A stretch of 64,000 bases of DNA from Parashewanella sp965200795 (GTDB lineage Bacteria > Pseudomonadota > Gammaproteobacteria > Enterobacterales > Shewanellaceae), in contig CBDAVB010000035.1 of assembly GCA_965200795.1 (NCBI GenBank), positions 558,001 through 622,000 on the forward strand, given 5' to 3'. Positions 25,477-34,323 of the stretch are shown here, piece after piece. A model generated the notes under the pieces. The model was given only the letters and a program-made list of their open reading frames with translations. It was not told the origin of the DNA and made no database searches. How positions within the stretch are numbered: the first letter of the stretch is position 1; each line of letters starts with the position of its first letter. Both the position numbers and the translations under genes were made by a program.

Positions 25477-27533
25477 ATAAGATTCAGCAGCTGCTGGCCA
25501 AAGCCGCGGGCCGGCATGACATTATTCTGGCGATTATGCTGGTTGTCGCGGTGTTCATGATGATCATTCCGCTGCCGACGCCGCTGATCGATGTTCTGAT
25601 CGCGATAAATTTAGCGTTATCCGTCATTCTGCTGATGATTGCGATTTATATCCGCGATCCGCTGGAATTTTCGGTTTTCCCGTCAGTGCTTCTGGTTACC
25701 ACGCTTTACCGGTTAGCGCTGACGATCAGTACCTCACGTCTGATCCTGTTACAGCATGATGCCGGTCAGATCGTATTTACCTTCGGTAATTTTGTCGTGG
25801 GCGGCAATCTCGCTGTGGGTATCACCATTTTCGCCATTATCACCATTGTTCAGTTTATCGTAATTACCAAAGGTTCGGAGCGTGTGGCGGAAGTCAGCGC
25901 GCGTTTCTCACTTGACGGTATGCCGGGTAAGCAGATGAGTATCGACGGTGATATGCGCGCCGGAATCATCGACGCCAAAGACGCGAAGAAACTCAGGGCG
26001 AAAGTGCAAAAAGAAAGTCAGCTGTACGGGGCGATGGACGGGGCGATGAAATTCGTAAAAGGGGATGCGATCGCCAGTATCATCGTGATTTTCACCAACA
26101 TCATCGGCGGTATCGCTATCGGGGTGATGCAAAAAGGGATGTCAGCCTCCCAAGCTCTGGATACCTACGCCGTATTGTCGGTGGGTGACGGCTTGATCGC
26201 GCAGATCCCGTCACTGCTCATTTCGATCACCGCAGGTCTTATTGTAACCCGTGTTCCGGGCGAAACCCGTCAGAACTTAGGTAAAGAAGTGGTCATGCAG
26301 GTGACTAAGCAGCCGTCATCACTGCAAATGGCGGGCTTAGTGATGATTACCTTTGCTCTTATTCCCGGCTTTCCGCTCTGGGTATTCGGCAGTTTAGGCG
26401 CGCTGACGTTTTTCTTAACCTGGTATCTGGGTAAAAAAAGCCGGAAACAGGCCGACGCGGCCGGTGATGAAAAGTCTTTCCCTAAAGAGGGAGAGGAGAG
26501 TTCTGATGACGCTAACATGCAGCCGGGGGCGGTGCCGCTGATGCTGATGCTGGGAGCCGATTATCCTCATCAGACCATGAAAGAAACCTTGCATCGGCTG
26601 CGCTGGTCATTGTTTGAAAAACTGGGTGTTCCGTTACCCGAAATTCAGCTGCAGGTCGTAAAAAGTACCAAGACCTGTCAGTGTGACGTGCTGTTGTACC
26701 AGGAACCGGTTTTACAACTTGAGCTCGATATTGATGAAGCCTTACTTAATGAGCGTTTTGTCGACACGGAAACCCGTGATGTGGTCACGTCATACAACGG
26801 CGAAAGCTTACATTGGATTAAAGACCCGCAAATTGATACGGCCAAAGAGCAGGGTCTGACCGTGGTTGAGGGTGAGGCGATACCGGCCTGCCTGATCAAC
26901 AAGGTTGTCGATCGTTTTATCGGTGAGTTTATCGGGGTGCAGGAAACCCGGTATCTGATGGATGCGATGGAAAATAAATACGGTGAATTGATTCGGGAGC
27001 TGCAGCGCTTACTTTCAGTCGGAAAAGTCGCTGAAATTTTGCAGCGTCTCGTGGAGGAAGGCATATCCATTCGTGATCTGCGGACGATTTTCGAAACTCT
27101 GGTGGAATGGGTGCCTAAAGAGAAAGACGTCATTATGTTAACCGAATACGTGCGAATCGCTCTTCGCCGTCATATTCGCCGTAAATTTGCCACCCGTGAA
27201 GGTTGGATTTCGGCTCTGATGATTGGTGAGGGTATTGAAAATCTGATCCGTGAATCGATTCGTCAGTCCACGGCGGGCTCTTATTCAGTATTAAATACCA
27301 CTCAAACTCACATGATCCTCACGGAAATTAAAACCCTGCTGCCGATGGATAAACCGTGTGTGTTACTGACCTCACTGGATGTGCGCCGCTACCTGCGTAA
27401 GATTGTTGAAAGAGAATTGTTCATGACGCCGGTGCTGTCCTATCAGGAGTTAGGTGACGACGTTGAAATCAAGGTGCTTGATCATTGCGACTTAGTCGGC
27501 GAAGCGCTTGATGAAGCGATGAATGCCGGCTAA
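25473..27533 (+). CDS. sctV: T3SS export gate protein
   Basis: A 686-residue SsaV/EscV/InvA-type protein. The N-terminal half (about 1–320) holds eight predicted membrane helices and the conserved FHIPEP-like core around Phe-Ser-Leu-Asp-Gly-Met-Pro-Gly-Lys-Gln-Met-Ser-Ile-Asp. The C-terminal cytosolic domain from about 350 forms the nonameric ring that receives substrates and gatekeeper. Ends overlap on both sides: 4 bases with ssaM upstream and an 11-base gap to sctN. It is the only core export-apparatus component in this window. Confidence 0.97.
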   Translation: MNKIQQLLAKAAGRHDIILAIMLVVAVFMMIIPLPTPLIDVLIAINLALSVILLMIAIYIRDPLEFSVFPSVLLVTTLYRLALTISTSRLILLQHDAGQIVFTFGNFVVGGNLAVGITIFAIITIVQFIVITKGSERVAEVSARFSLDGMPGKQMSIDGDMRAGIIDAKDAKKLRAKVQKESQLYGAMDGAMKFVKGDAIASIIVIFTNIIGGIAIGVMQKGMSASQALDTYAVLSVGDGLIAQIPSLLISITAGLIVTRVPGETRQNLGKEVVMQVTKQPSSLQMAGLVMITFALIPGFPLWVFGSLGALTFFLTWYLGKKSRKQADAAGDEKSFPKEGEESSDDANMQPGAVPLMLMLGADYPHQTMKETLHRLRWSLFEKLGVPLPEIQLQVVKSTKTCQCDVLLYQEPVLQLELDIDEALLNERFVDTETRDVVTSYNGESLHWIKDPQIDTAKEQGLTVVEGEAIPACLINKVVDRFIGEFIGVQETRYLMDAMENKYGELIRELQRLLSVGKVAEILQRLVEEGISIRDLRTIFETLVEWVPKEKDVIMLTEYVRIALRRHIRRKFATREGWISALMIGEGIENLIRESIRQSTAGSYSVLNTTQTHMILTEIKTLLPMDKPCVLLTSLDVRRYLRKIVERELFMTPVLSYQELGDDVEIKVLDHCDLVGEALDEAMNAG

Positions 27534-27543
27534 GGGGGAAAAT

Positions 27544-28890
27544 ATGCGATTACCCGATAAAACAGAACTCGCGCGGGCCATTGAAGCTGAGGTTTACCTC
27601 AGCCCTTTTGATGTTGAGCGCACCATTCCCTGTGTTCGTTATTTCGGCCGGGTCAATGAAGTCGGCGCTACGTTAGTTCACTCCAGTTTGTCGGGCGCTC
27701 ACCAGGGGGATTTATGCGTTATTGCCGGAAAACTTCAGGCGGAGGTGATCGGGGTCAAAGGTAATGAAACCATTCTGTCGCCCTTTGACGCTACCACGGG
27801 ATTACAGGCGGGAGAGCCTGTTGAGCTGCTCGGGCACGGTCATCAGATAAATCTCGGTGACGGATTACTGGGGCGTGTGGTCGATGGTTTGGGCAGACCC
27901 ATTGACGATAAGGGGGAGCTCACCGCCACTGAGATCAGAGATAACAAAGGTCAGGCGCCAAATCCGCTCAGCCGCAGCTTAATAGAGAATATTTTACCCA
28001 TGGGCGTAAAAGCCATCGACAGTACGCTTACCTGCGGTGTGGGTCAGCGTGTCGGTATTTTCGCGGCCGCGGGCGGCGGTAAAAGTACGTTACTGGGAAT
28101 GATAGCGTCTAACTGTGACGCCGAGGTGATTGTTCTGGCGCTGGTGGGGGAACGCGGACGTGAGGTCAGGGAATTTATGGAATACAACCTCACCGACAAA
28201 GCCCGCGCGCGAACGGTGATGGTGGTTTCGACTTCTGACAGACCGCCGCTCGAGCGGATGAAAGCGACTATGACGGCGACAACCATTGCTGAGTACTTTC
28301 GTGATAAAGGCCGGAACGTGCTGCTGATGGTGGACTCGTTAACCCGGTTTGCCCGCGCGGCGAGGGAAATCGGGCTTGCCGCCGGTGAGCCGCCGGTATC
28401 AAACGGTTTCCCCCCCAGTGTATTCGTAAAGTTATCTTCCCTGGTGGAAAGGGCAGGGCCCGCAAAGGTCGGCAGTATCACGGCGATTTATACCGTGCTG
28501 GTGGAAGGGGATGATATGAATGAGCCGATCGCCGATGAAGTCCGCTCATTGCTTGACGGTCATATCATTTTGTCACGTAAGTTAGCGGGCGCGGGGCACT
28601 ACCCGGCTATTGACATCAACGCCAGCGTCAGCCGGATTATGGATATTATCGTTACGCCGGAACAGCGCAAGGCGGCGTCAAAGCTCAGAAAAATGTTAGC
28701 TAAATATGAAGAGGTACAATTGTTGATCCGGGTCGGCGAATATGAGTCCGGCCAGGATCCTGAGACTGACGAGGCGATTGAATTGCATCAAGGCATACTT
28801 GAATTTCTGCAGCAGGGAACGGATGAATTTACCCAGTATGACGAGGCGATTGCCATGATGAACAATGCGGTCGCCTACAATGGTTATTAG
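27544..28890 (+). CDS. sctN: T3SS ATPase
   Basis: A 448-residue F1-like ATPase of the SsaN/EscN type, which unfolds substrates and releases chaperones at the export gate. Walker A is Ala-Ala-Gly-Gly-Gly-Lys-Ser-Thr with Lys180. The catalytic Glu lies in Gly-Glu-Arg-Gly-Arg-Glu-Val near 206, Walker B is Leu-Leu-Met-Val-Asp-Ser near 262, and the Arg finger region is conserved. The ATG at 27544 has GGGGG 4–8 bases upstream and is chosen over an in-frame ATG inside sctV. The SctV stop lies 10 bases before. Confidence 0.97.
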   Translation: MRLPDKTELARAIEAEVYLSPFDVERTIPCVRYFGRVNEVGATLVHSSLSGAHQGDLCVIAGKLQAEVIGVKGNETILSPFDATTGLQAGEPVELLGHGHQINLGDGLLGRVVDGLGRPIDDKGELTATEIRDNKGQAPNPLSRSLIENILPMGVKAIDSTLTCGVGQRVGIFAAAGGGKSTLLGMIASNCDAEVIVLALVGERGREVREFMEYNLTDKARARTVMVVSTSDRPPLERMKATMTATTIAEYFRDKGRNVLLMVDSLTRFARAAREIGLAAGEPPVSNGFPPSVFVKLSSLVERAGPAKVGSITAIYTVLVEGDDMNEPIADEVRSLLDGHIILSRKLAGAGHYPAIDINASVSRIMDIIVTPEQRKAASKLRKMLAKYEEVQLLIRVGEYESGQDPETDEAIELHQGILEFLQQGTDEFTQYDEAIAMMNNAVAYNGY

Positions 28891-28911
28891 TAATGGTTAT
28901 CAGGAAGCGCG

Positions 28912-29313
28912 ATGGCAAGTTCACAGATTGACGCGAAAGATAAGGAGACACTGAAGCGGATACTCGAAATTCGCTCAAAAAAAGAAGATAAGCTCAGAAA
29001 ACGACTGGGTGACACTAAAAAACAGGCGCAGCAGATGATTGATAACCGCCGCGGCAAAATAAAGCAGCGTCAGCAGGTCATCGAAGCCATCAGACAATTA
29101 TCAATACCGGATAAGTCGTTAAATTACAGCGGCATGAATGAGTTTAAATTGAATCTGGTACGAAGCTATCAGTCCGAACGAGAGTTAGCGGAACAAATTA
29201 TTCAGTTGCAGGAGCAAATTGAGGAAATCGGCCAAACCATTAGGCAATTAAATAAAGAGATTTTCCAGCTGGTTAAGGATCAGGAAAAACTACAGGCGGT
29301 GTTTGATGAGTAA
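28912..29313 (+). CDS. sctO: T3SS ATPase stalk protein
   Basis: A 133-residue protein that is predicted to be almost entirely a two-helix coiled coil, as expected for EscO/SsaO/YscO, which sits in the centre of the ATPase ring. The sequence is rich in Lys, Glu, Gln and Arg with heptad Leu/Ile. Family members are divergent and the call rests on position between sctN and sctP, size and coiled-coil content. Its end overlaps the next gene by 8 bases. Confidence 0.82.
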   Translation: MASSQIDAKDKETLKRILEIRSKKEDKLRKRLGDTKKQAQQMIDNRRGKIKQRQQVIEAIRQLSIPDKSLNYSGMNEFKLNLVRSYQSERELAEQIIQLQEQIEEIGQTIRQLNKEIFQLVKDQEKLQAVFDE

Positions 29314-29794
29314 TACAGTGACAACAAGCGGTACCCAGTATACAAAACCCGCTGAGCATGATCACAAACAGCGGGAGGTTGATCCGCAGTCCCGACAGAA
29401 AGAGCTGTTCGAGGGAATGCTGATGACCAAAAAGTTTGATGACTCGGAGCCTGAGCTGTCAACGAAAAAAGTCTCAAAAGCCATGAAGCGGGTGTTAGCG
29501 AAAGACGGCGGCATGTGCAGGGTCGGCAATGCCGAAATCACTAACCGCAAGGATATGCTTTGCTACCGGCTGCTTAACGGACCGATGACGGGGTTGATTA
29601 TTCAGGCGCACATTGACGACAGAAGAAGGCTGAGGATTAAATTATTTCCGCATAACTCACGCCAGGAATCCGCCGTCAAAAATATTATGGGGTCACTGGA
29701 GCAAAAGTTACGTACTCGCCCGTACCCGATCAAGCTTGAATGTGCCGCATCCGGATCATCAAGCTCTTCTCGCACGCAGATTTTTATGGGGTAA
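29306..29794 (+). CDS. sctP: T3SS needle-length regulator, short type
   Basis: A 162-residue protein between sctO and sctQ, the place of SsaP/EscP. The first 65 residues are polar and probably disordered. The rest has a compact domain with Arg-Arg-Leu-Arg-Ile-Lys-Leu-Phe-Pro, consistent with the C-terminal substrate-switch domain of this family. It is short, like SsaP (124), so a long ruler segment is absent. The start at 29306 overlaps the end of sctO. The identity is largely positional. Confidence 0.7.
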   Translation: MSNTVTTSGTQYTKPAEHDHKQREVDPQSRQKELFEGMLMTKKFDDSEPELSTKKVSKAMKRVLAKDGGMCRVGNAEITNRKDMLCYRLLNGPMTGLIIQAHIDDRRRLRIKLFPHNSRQESAVKNIMGSLEQKLRTRPYPIKLECAASGSSSSSRTQIFMG

Positions 29795-29797
29795 TGT

Positions 29798-30688
29798 ATG
29801 CAAAGCAGCCTACTAATCAAAATAAGTCAGATTATCGGTAAAGGATTAGAAGCGCAGAACTGCCGTCTGGAACTTAAACCCGTCTCAGGTGACGGTATGT
29901 TCTGGAAGCATCAGGATTACCCTGAAGGTGTCGGGGTCTGGATTCCGCTGGGTGACTGGAAAAAAGCGGTTCTTGAGCAAACCGGGGTGTCGATTCTGGA
30001 AAAATTGCCGGAGGACTTCGCGCCTTGTATCAGTGCCGCGATTTTTGAAATTGTCGGCAGCTGGATAGCCGAAGCGGTGGCGGAAAAGCCCGAGCCGTTT
30101 TACGTGGACGAAACCATAGCTCCTGTACTGACGCTCGGCGGCTGCCGTTGCGCGCTGATTAACTGGCCGACTCAAATGTGGCAGCCGATGGTGTCACACT
30201 GGGCTCCGTTTGCCGGTGAGTCTCCGCAAATTAAACTCAGCTTAATCGCCGGCTATTGTCAGCAGAAAAGCAAAGAACCCAAAATACCGGCTGTCGGTGA
30301 GGGCTTATGGATCGATAATGATTGTGAGGTTGAACAAGGGCAGGCGTTACTGTGGTGGCAAGGCCCGATTGCCAGGGTCAGAGTTAACGGTGAGCTGAGC
30401 GGCGGCAAGGGCTGTATAGTGGTTGATGACGTCTTACCCGAAGTCGATTTCCGCTACAGTCCTTTGCTGACGGAGCTGGCAAAAGTGGAAATGAACTTAT
30501 CAGACATCGGCACCATGATGGTGGGCGATGAATTGCCCGTAAAAGTCTTCCAGCAAGGTGAGGCCAGACTGGTTAAACAGCCGGATGAACTTCATAGTCA
30601 GACACTGGCGTTAGTGTCCTTACTGCGAAGTCCGTCAGGGTTGATTGCCAGGATTGAATCAATCGAAGACAGGGATCCTCCGGCTTAG
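29798..30688 (+). CDS. sctQ: T3SS cytoplasmic ring/sorting-platform protein
   Basis: A 296-residue SsaQ/EscQ-type protein. The N-terminal two-thirds corresponds to the divergent SctQ domain, with Trp-rich segments. The C-terminal 70 residues, with Val-Glu-Met-Asn-Leu, Gly-Asp-Glu-Leu-Pro-Val-Lys-Val and a Leu-Ile-Ala-Arg-Ile end, fit a weak SpoA domain. It forms the pods of the sorting platform with SctK and SctL. In SPI-2, ssaR–ssaS–ssaT–ssaU follow immediately; here the cluster stops and a converging unrelated gene ends 26 bases away. Confidence 0.82.
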   Translation: MQSSLLIKISQIIGKGLEAQNCRLELKPVSGDGMFWKHQDYPEGVGVWIPLGDWKKAVLEQTGVSILEKLPEDFAPCISAAIFEIVGSWIAEAVAEKPEPFYVDETIAPVLTLGGCRCALINWPTQMWQPMVSHWAPFAGESPQIKLSLIAGYCQQKSKEPKIPAVGEGLWIDNDCEVEQGQALLWWQGPIARVRVNGELSGGKGCIVVDDVLPEVDFRYSPLLTELAKVEMNLSDIGTMMVGDELPVKVFQQGEARLVKQPDELHSQTLALVSLLRSPSGLIARIESIEDRDPPA

Positions 30689-30714
30689 AAGCTGTCCCGC
30701 TCCGCGGCGGTTTA

Positions 30715-31878
30715 TCAAAGCCCGCTCTGTGCCGCCGCCGTTACCATGGCTTTAATTTGATGAACGATATCAGCTTCGGTCTCAGGATCGTGATTTTTAA
30801 CCCGCGGCGTATGAATATGACCGTTCGGAACAGATACATTCATTTGGTTCATTAACCGAATGGCGCGATAAGAAATCTCATTAGACAGATAACCGCCGCC
30901 TGAGCCCTGAACTGATGTCTGATCGTTCAGAGACGCTAGAGACCGCGCGATAATATCCCCTGACTCCAGGGTCGTCACTCGGGCGTTGTCATTCACCGGC
31001 CACTCACCGCTCACGTTTTGCATGGCTCTGACGGGCAGGGTAAATTCCACAAACTCATTTCCGTTTAAGGTTTTATTCCTCAGCCGCGGCGCCTGAGGGG
31101 TTTCTCTGGTGGCGCCGCTGTAAACATTTAAATTATCGGGTAATGCCGCGCTGCGATTGCGTCCGGGAAAACGTTCCAGATCAAAATCTTTACGTCCCAT
31201 GCTTACGGTGAATAACATGTCGATATTTTTGTCTTTACCCGCGTGATTCCGATAGAGAGGCGTGAGAATCGATTCAATTAGGCCGTTATCAAAATCAGCG
31301 AAACGGACCGGGATCATCACGGTTTCGATTTGGGCCTGTTTACCATCAGCGTCGAAACGATAACCGTCTAAAGCCAGTGCGGCTAACCCTGACGGATTAC
31401 TCTGGCCGATGTCTGTGTCCAACAAAAACGGATCAAATCCGGTAATAAGAATTTTGATATCGGTACTGTTATCAAATTTAATGTCGCTGATACCGCGGGA
31501 GGATTTTTCAGCGGCATTGACTAAAACCTTACGCTGCCAGTCCGCTAATTTGAAACCCGCCGGTTTAAGTTTCAGCGTTTCTCGCATGGCGAGGCGGGAC
31601 CAGTATAAAGGCCGGTCGTCATAAGAGCCCGATTGCACGTCTCTGACGGCTTGCTGCCATAAACGCAGACCTTGTTTAGCGACCAGTTTTGTGAGCTGCC
31701 GCTCATCCTTACTGACCTTGAGCTTCTGAATGAGTTGATCATTAAGCGCATTATAGCGAAGCGCCGCCACAGGCAGTGCCTGAAGTGCTTTCGGGATCCG
31801 TTGCTCCTCAACATCGAGAGGTGTCGCCGTGACAGCGGTGCCGGCCAGTAATGACAGCGCAAGAAAGTATTTAATCAT
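30715..31878 (-). CDS. Exported pyroglutamyl-peptidase I-like protein
   Basis: A 387-residue protein with a signal peptide (about 19 residues, Ala-Val-Thr-Ala-Thr), a 125-residue N-terminal extension and a C15 peptidase-like domain from about 145. The domain has Thr-Gly-Phe-Asp-Pro-Phe, Asn-Pro-Ser, an Asn-Arg-Ser…Pro-Asp-Asn segment and a C-terminal Gly-His-Ile-His. At the nucleophile motif the expected Cys is replaced by Ser332 (Gly-Gly-Tyr-Leu-Ser-Asn-Glu). Normal members remove N-terminal pyroglutamate in the cytosol, so this exported Ser variant may be inactive or altered. It converges on sctQ and is unrelated to the T3SS by family. Confidence 0.8.
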   Translation of the reverse strand: MIKYFLALSLLAGTAVTATPLDVEEQRIPKALQALPVAALRYNALNDQLIQKLKVSKDERQLTKLVAKQGLRLWQQAVRDVQSGSYDDRPLYWSRLAMRETLKLKPAGFKLADWQRKVLVNAAEKSSRGISDIKFDNSTDIKILITGFDPFLLDTDIGQSNPSGLAALALDGYRFDADGKQAQIETVMIPVRFADFDNGLIESILTPLYRNHAGKDKNIDMLFTVSMGRKDFDLERFPGRNRSAALPDNLNVYSGATRETPQAPRLRNKTLNGNEFVEFTLPVRAMQNVSGEWPVNDNARVTTLESGDIIARSLASLNDQTSVQGSGGGYLSNEISYRAIRLMNQMNVSVPNGHIHTPRVKNHDPETEADIVHQIKAMVTAAAQSGL

Positions 31879-31975
31879 GTTGTTATCGATTCGGCTGGTG
31901 AGTTAAACGCATAATCCGTAAAGATGACATGATAGCGACAGAAAAGTAAACATAAAGTAATGTAAAAGTGAGTTT

Positions 31976-32016
31976 GCCGGGCCTCATTCTCACAAACCGT
32001 AAGAGTGAAGCCCGGC
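31976..32016 (-). terminator. Hairpin downstream of the chitinase gene
   Basis: GCCGGGC at 31976–31982 and GCCCGGC at 32010–32016 form a 7-bp GC-rich stem about 45 bases beyond the chitinase stop. On the minus strand the stem is followed by a mixed AAACTCACTTTT sequence rather than a clean T run, so termination is only likely. Confidence 0.4.
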
Positions 32017-32059
32017 TTAAGGTGTCAGCTTAAAAGTGAAATCAACATTAACCTTAGCC

Positions 32060-33766
32060 TTAACCTTGATGAGCTGACGGGTTGAGATCTTTATAAGCCG
32101 CGTTAAATAATGAGTATTGGCCGTACTGCTGACCATAAATCAAAGCGTCGTTGGTTAAGGTCCAGAACCAGACGCCGCCTAACCCTTCAGGCTTAACAAT
32201 GTTATCAATTTTATATTTTACCGTTGCCGGGGTTTCAAGCGTAAATACCGGATATGCATCGTATGTTTGAGCCGGGGCGTTAGTGAAACCCATCGGAACA
32301 CTGCCTTGTTTCTGACTGTATGCCCAGGCGATCAGATCGCCGTCCTTTTTCAGATACTTCAATGTTAAGCCATCCGGTAAATTAGCCCCTTTGTTTCCCC
32401 GGTTGTCGGGAGACGAATTCGCTAAGCCCACAGGGCAGAGCGACGGTAAGTCAGCTTTACTTTGTTTCAGCAAAGGTAAGAAACAGGAGTAATTATAAAC
32501 GCCGGTAAAGTCTACCATTCCGCCCGCCGGGCGGTAAGGCTCAGGGTTGGCGTTGTAAGCATAATTGTAATGGTACGGGTCACTCGGATTATAATACGTT
32601 GACTTGAACGCATCAAAGTCAGATTGGTAGTTATAATAATGCAAGCTTTGCCGGTAACCGTAATCATTGCTTTTTGCAGGCTTGTCTCTGATCAGCATTT
32701 CTCTGGCGTATGCCGGTATGCCCAGTAAAATCTTGCGGCCCGGGATCTTAAGCGCTTTATAAACGGCGATATTCTGTCTGATGGTATTGATATCAGTTTC
32801 AGACTGGGCTGTCGCTTGCGGGCCTGAGGCTCCGGCATCAAACTCACCGTGTATGTCAAAAGACATTAAATTAATCCAGTTGACTTCTTTAGCGATAGTT
32901 TGCCAGTCAATGCTGTCATTCGCGGTTATAGCGTTATGTTGTTCGGTTTTGTCACCCAGTACCACACGGGTCGCGAGCGTCAGAATATACTGCCCGTTAA
33001 AGGCCGAATGTAAGCTGTTTATCAACAGGTTAAAGAACCGGCCTTCTCCTTTAATGTCTGTATTGTCCAGAGGTTTTTGAGGATTTTGTCCGTGCCGGAA
33101 GCCCGGATACTCCCAGTCAATATCAATGCCGTCGAGCTGATTATCCCGGATATACTCCACAGTGGAGCGAACGAATTGCCGAACCACCGGATTCAGCGCA
33201 TCTAAGGGACCCTTACTTTTAGCGTCTTCATACATGTATTCAAATTGTGACGCAAAACTCCAGCCGCCGATAGAGGCGAGTAATTTTGTCCGGCTGCTTT
33301 TTTTAATGGCTTTGACGGCATCTTTTACCTGATCATTGTAATTCGCTTCCAAAGCGTTATCTAAACTGTATACAGTACCGTTCGCCAGGTTGTTAATGCC
33401 TTGTATTCCTTTGACTTTTCCCTGACCGTATGTTACCTCGCCGTAAGCCTGCTGGCTGGCCGAGTCATGGGAATTCGCGATGCTCAGGAACGCATAGGTA
33501 ACAAAGCTGGGAGTTTGCTGCGGAGCGGGCATTAAAACGTGTTTCGCCCCCGGTTTGCACGCAGCAAGTTGAATATCCGATTTACACGGCTCATTATCAG
33601 CGGGGAGGTGCCTCCAATAAGACCAATCATCATAATATCCTCCGACCCACTTACCGTCAGGAACAATATCGGCATTTGAGGCGGCTTGTTCTGATTGAGC
33701 CCAGACTGAAGCGCTTGCCCCTAAACCGGCTAATATCATGACAGCTGCCAGATTTCGCTTAAACAT
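32060..33766 (-). CDS. Secreted GH18 chitinase
   Basis: A 568-residue family 18 glycoside hydrolase that cleaves chitin. The signal peptide covers about 23 residues (ending Val-Trp-Ala before Gln-Ser). The catalytic motif Asp-Gly-Ile-Asp-Ile-Asp-Trp-Glu has the acid Glu219. Further barrel strands show Ser-Ile-Gly-Gly-Trp near 160, Met-Ser-Phe-Asp near 290 and the C-terminal Gly-Val-Trp-Phe-Trp near 535. No separate chitin-binding domain is evident. AGGA lies upstream of the start. Chitin is abundant in marine invertebrate hosts, so nutrient use or tissue penetration are both plausible. Confidence 0.93.
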   Translation of the reverse strand: MFKRNLAAVMILAGLGASASVWAQSEQAASNADIVPDGKWVGGYYDDWSYWRHLPADNEPCKSDIQLAACKPGAKHVLMPAPQQTPSFVTYAFLSIANSHDSASQQAYGEVTYGQGKVKGIQGINNLANGTVYSLDNALEANYNDQVKDAVKAIKKSSRTKLLASIGGWSFASQFEYMYEDAKSKGPLDALNPVVRQFVRSTVEYIRDNQLDGIDIDWEYPGFRHGQNPQKPLDNTDIKGEGRFFNLLINSLHSAFNGQYILTLATRVVLGDKTEQHNAITANDSIDWQTIAKEVNWINLMSFDIHGEFDAGASGPQATAQSETDINTIRQNIAVYKALKIPGRKILLGIPAYAREMLIRDKPAKSNDYGYRQSLHYYNYQSDFDAFKSTYYNPSDPYHYNYAYNANPEPYRPAGGMVDFTGVYNYSCFLPLLKQSKADLPSLCPVGLANSSPDNRGNKGANLPDGLTLKYLKKDGDLIAWAYSQKQGSVPMGFTNAPAQTYDAYPVFTLETPATVKYKIDNIVKPEGLGGVWFWTLTNDALIYGQQYGQYSLFNAAYKDLNPSAHQG

Positions 33767-34323
33767 TTATAATCCTCCGAAGCAAAATATTTTGCAGGCA
33801 ATTAATATATCAGGAAATTCAGTTGTATATCCTAGCGGAATCAGTCCGAGGCCAGATAGTCTGATTTTAAGATAAGTAAACCTTAAGAGTATGAGGTCTC
33901 TTTAAAGTGAATAATGAGCCGCTGTGTTGGGACAAATTTATTTCCCGGATCTTTATTGGGTTCATTATTTTAAAATACGCATAGCATTTCAAATTAAATA
34001 TGATTAATTATTGTTCACATTTCAGCAAAGGTAACGGGTATTAATGATTTTGCGTTTGTGTTAAGAACTGTCCCGAAATAACTTTCCGGTTTTACCGGCG
34101 TAAACGCCTGTTTTATAAAAATAAAAAGCGGAGAAAGGCGGAGCCGCTATCAGCGACATAAAACCGTCGTTACCTTGTTTAGAGTGACCGAACCTCATTC
34201 TCCGCGTCCTGATACCGGCGATTTTAAGCGGTAACAAATCCGGGAGCTTATTCCCGGAGAGTTTCTTTACCTCAGGGCGCCCGGAAGGTATTCATGGTAA
34301 CACTGAGATTGACATAAGCAGCT
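33767..34323. other. Intergenic region carrying an inverted-repeat element
   Basis: This 557-base stretch has no supported gene. Its first half is AT-rich chitinase upstream sequence; its second half is a MITE-like element annotated separately. Confidence 0.5.
34063..34267. repeat. MITE-like element, copy A
   Basis: About 205 bases bounded by imperfect terminal inverted repeats of 27–28 bases: the left end reads AAGAACTGTCCCGAAATAAC and the reverse complement of the right end reads AAGAAACTCTCCGGGAATAA. The interior carries no frame of its own. The right 95 bases recur, about 80% identical by eye, at 34974–35067, and the ends also occur at 10249–10286. This is the behaviour of a small non-autonomous transposable element. 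I see no clear target duplication. Confidence 0.62.
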
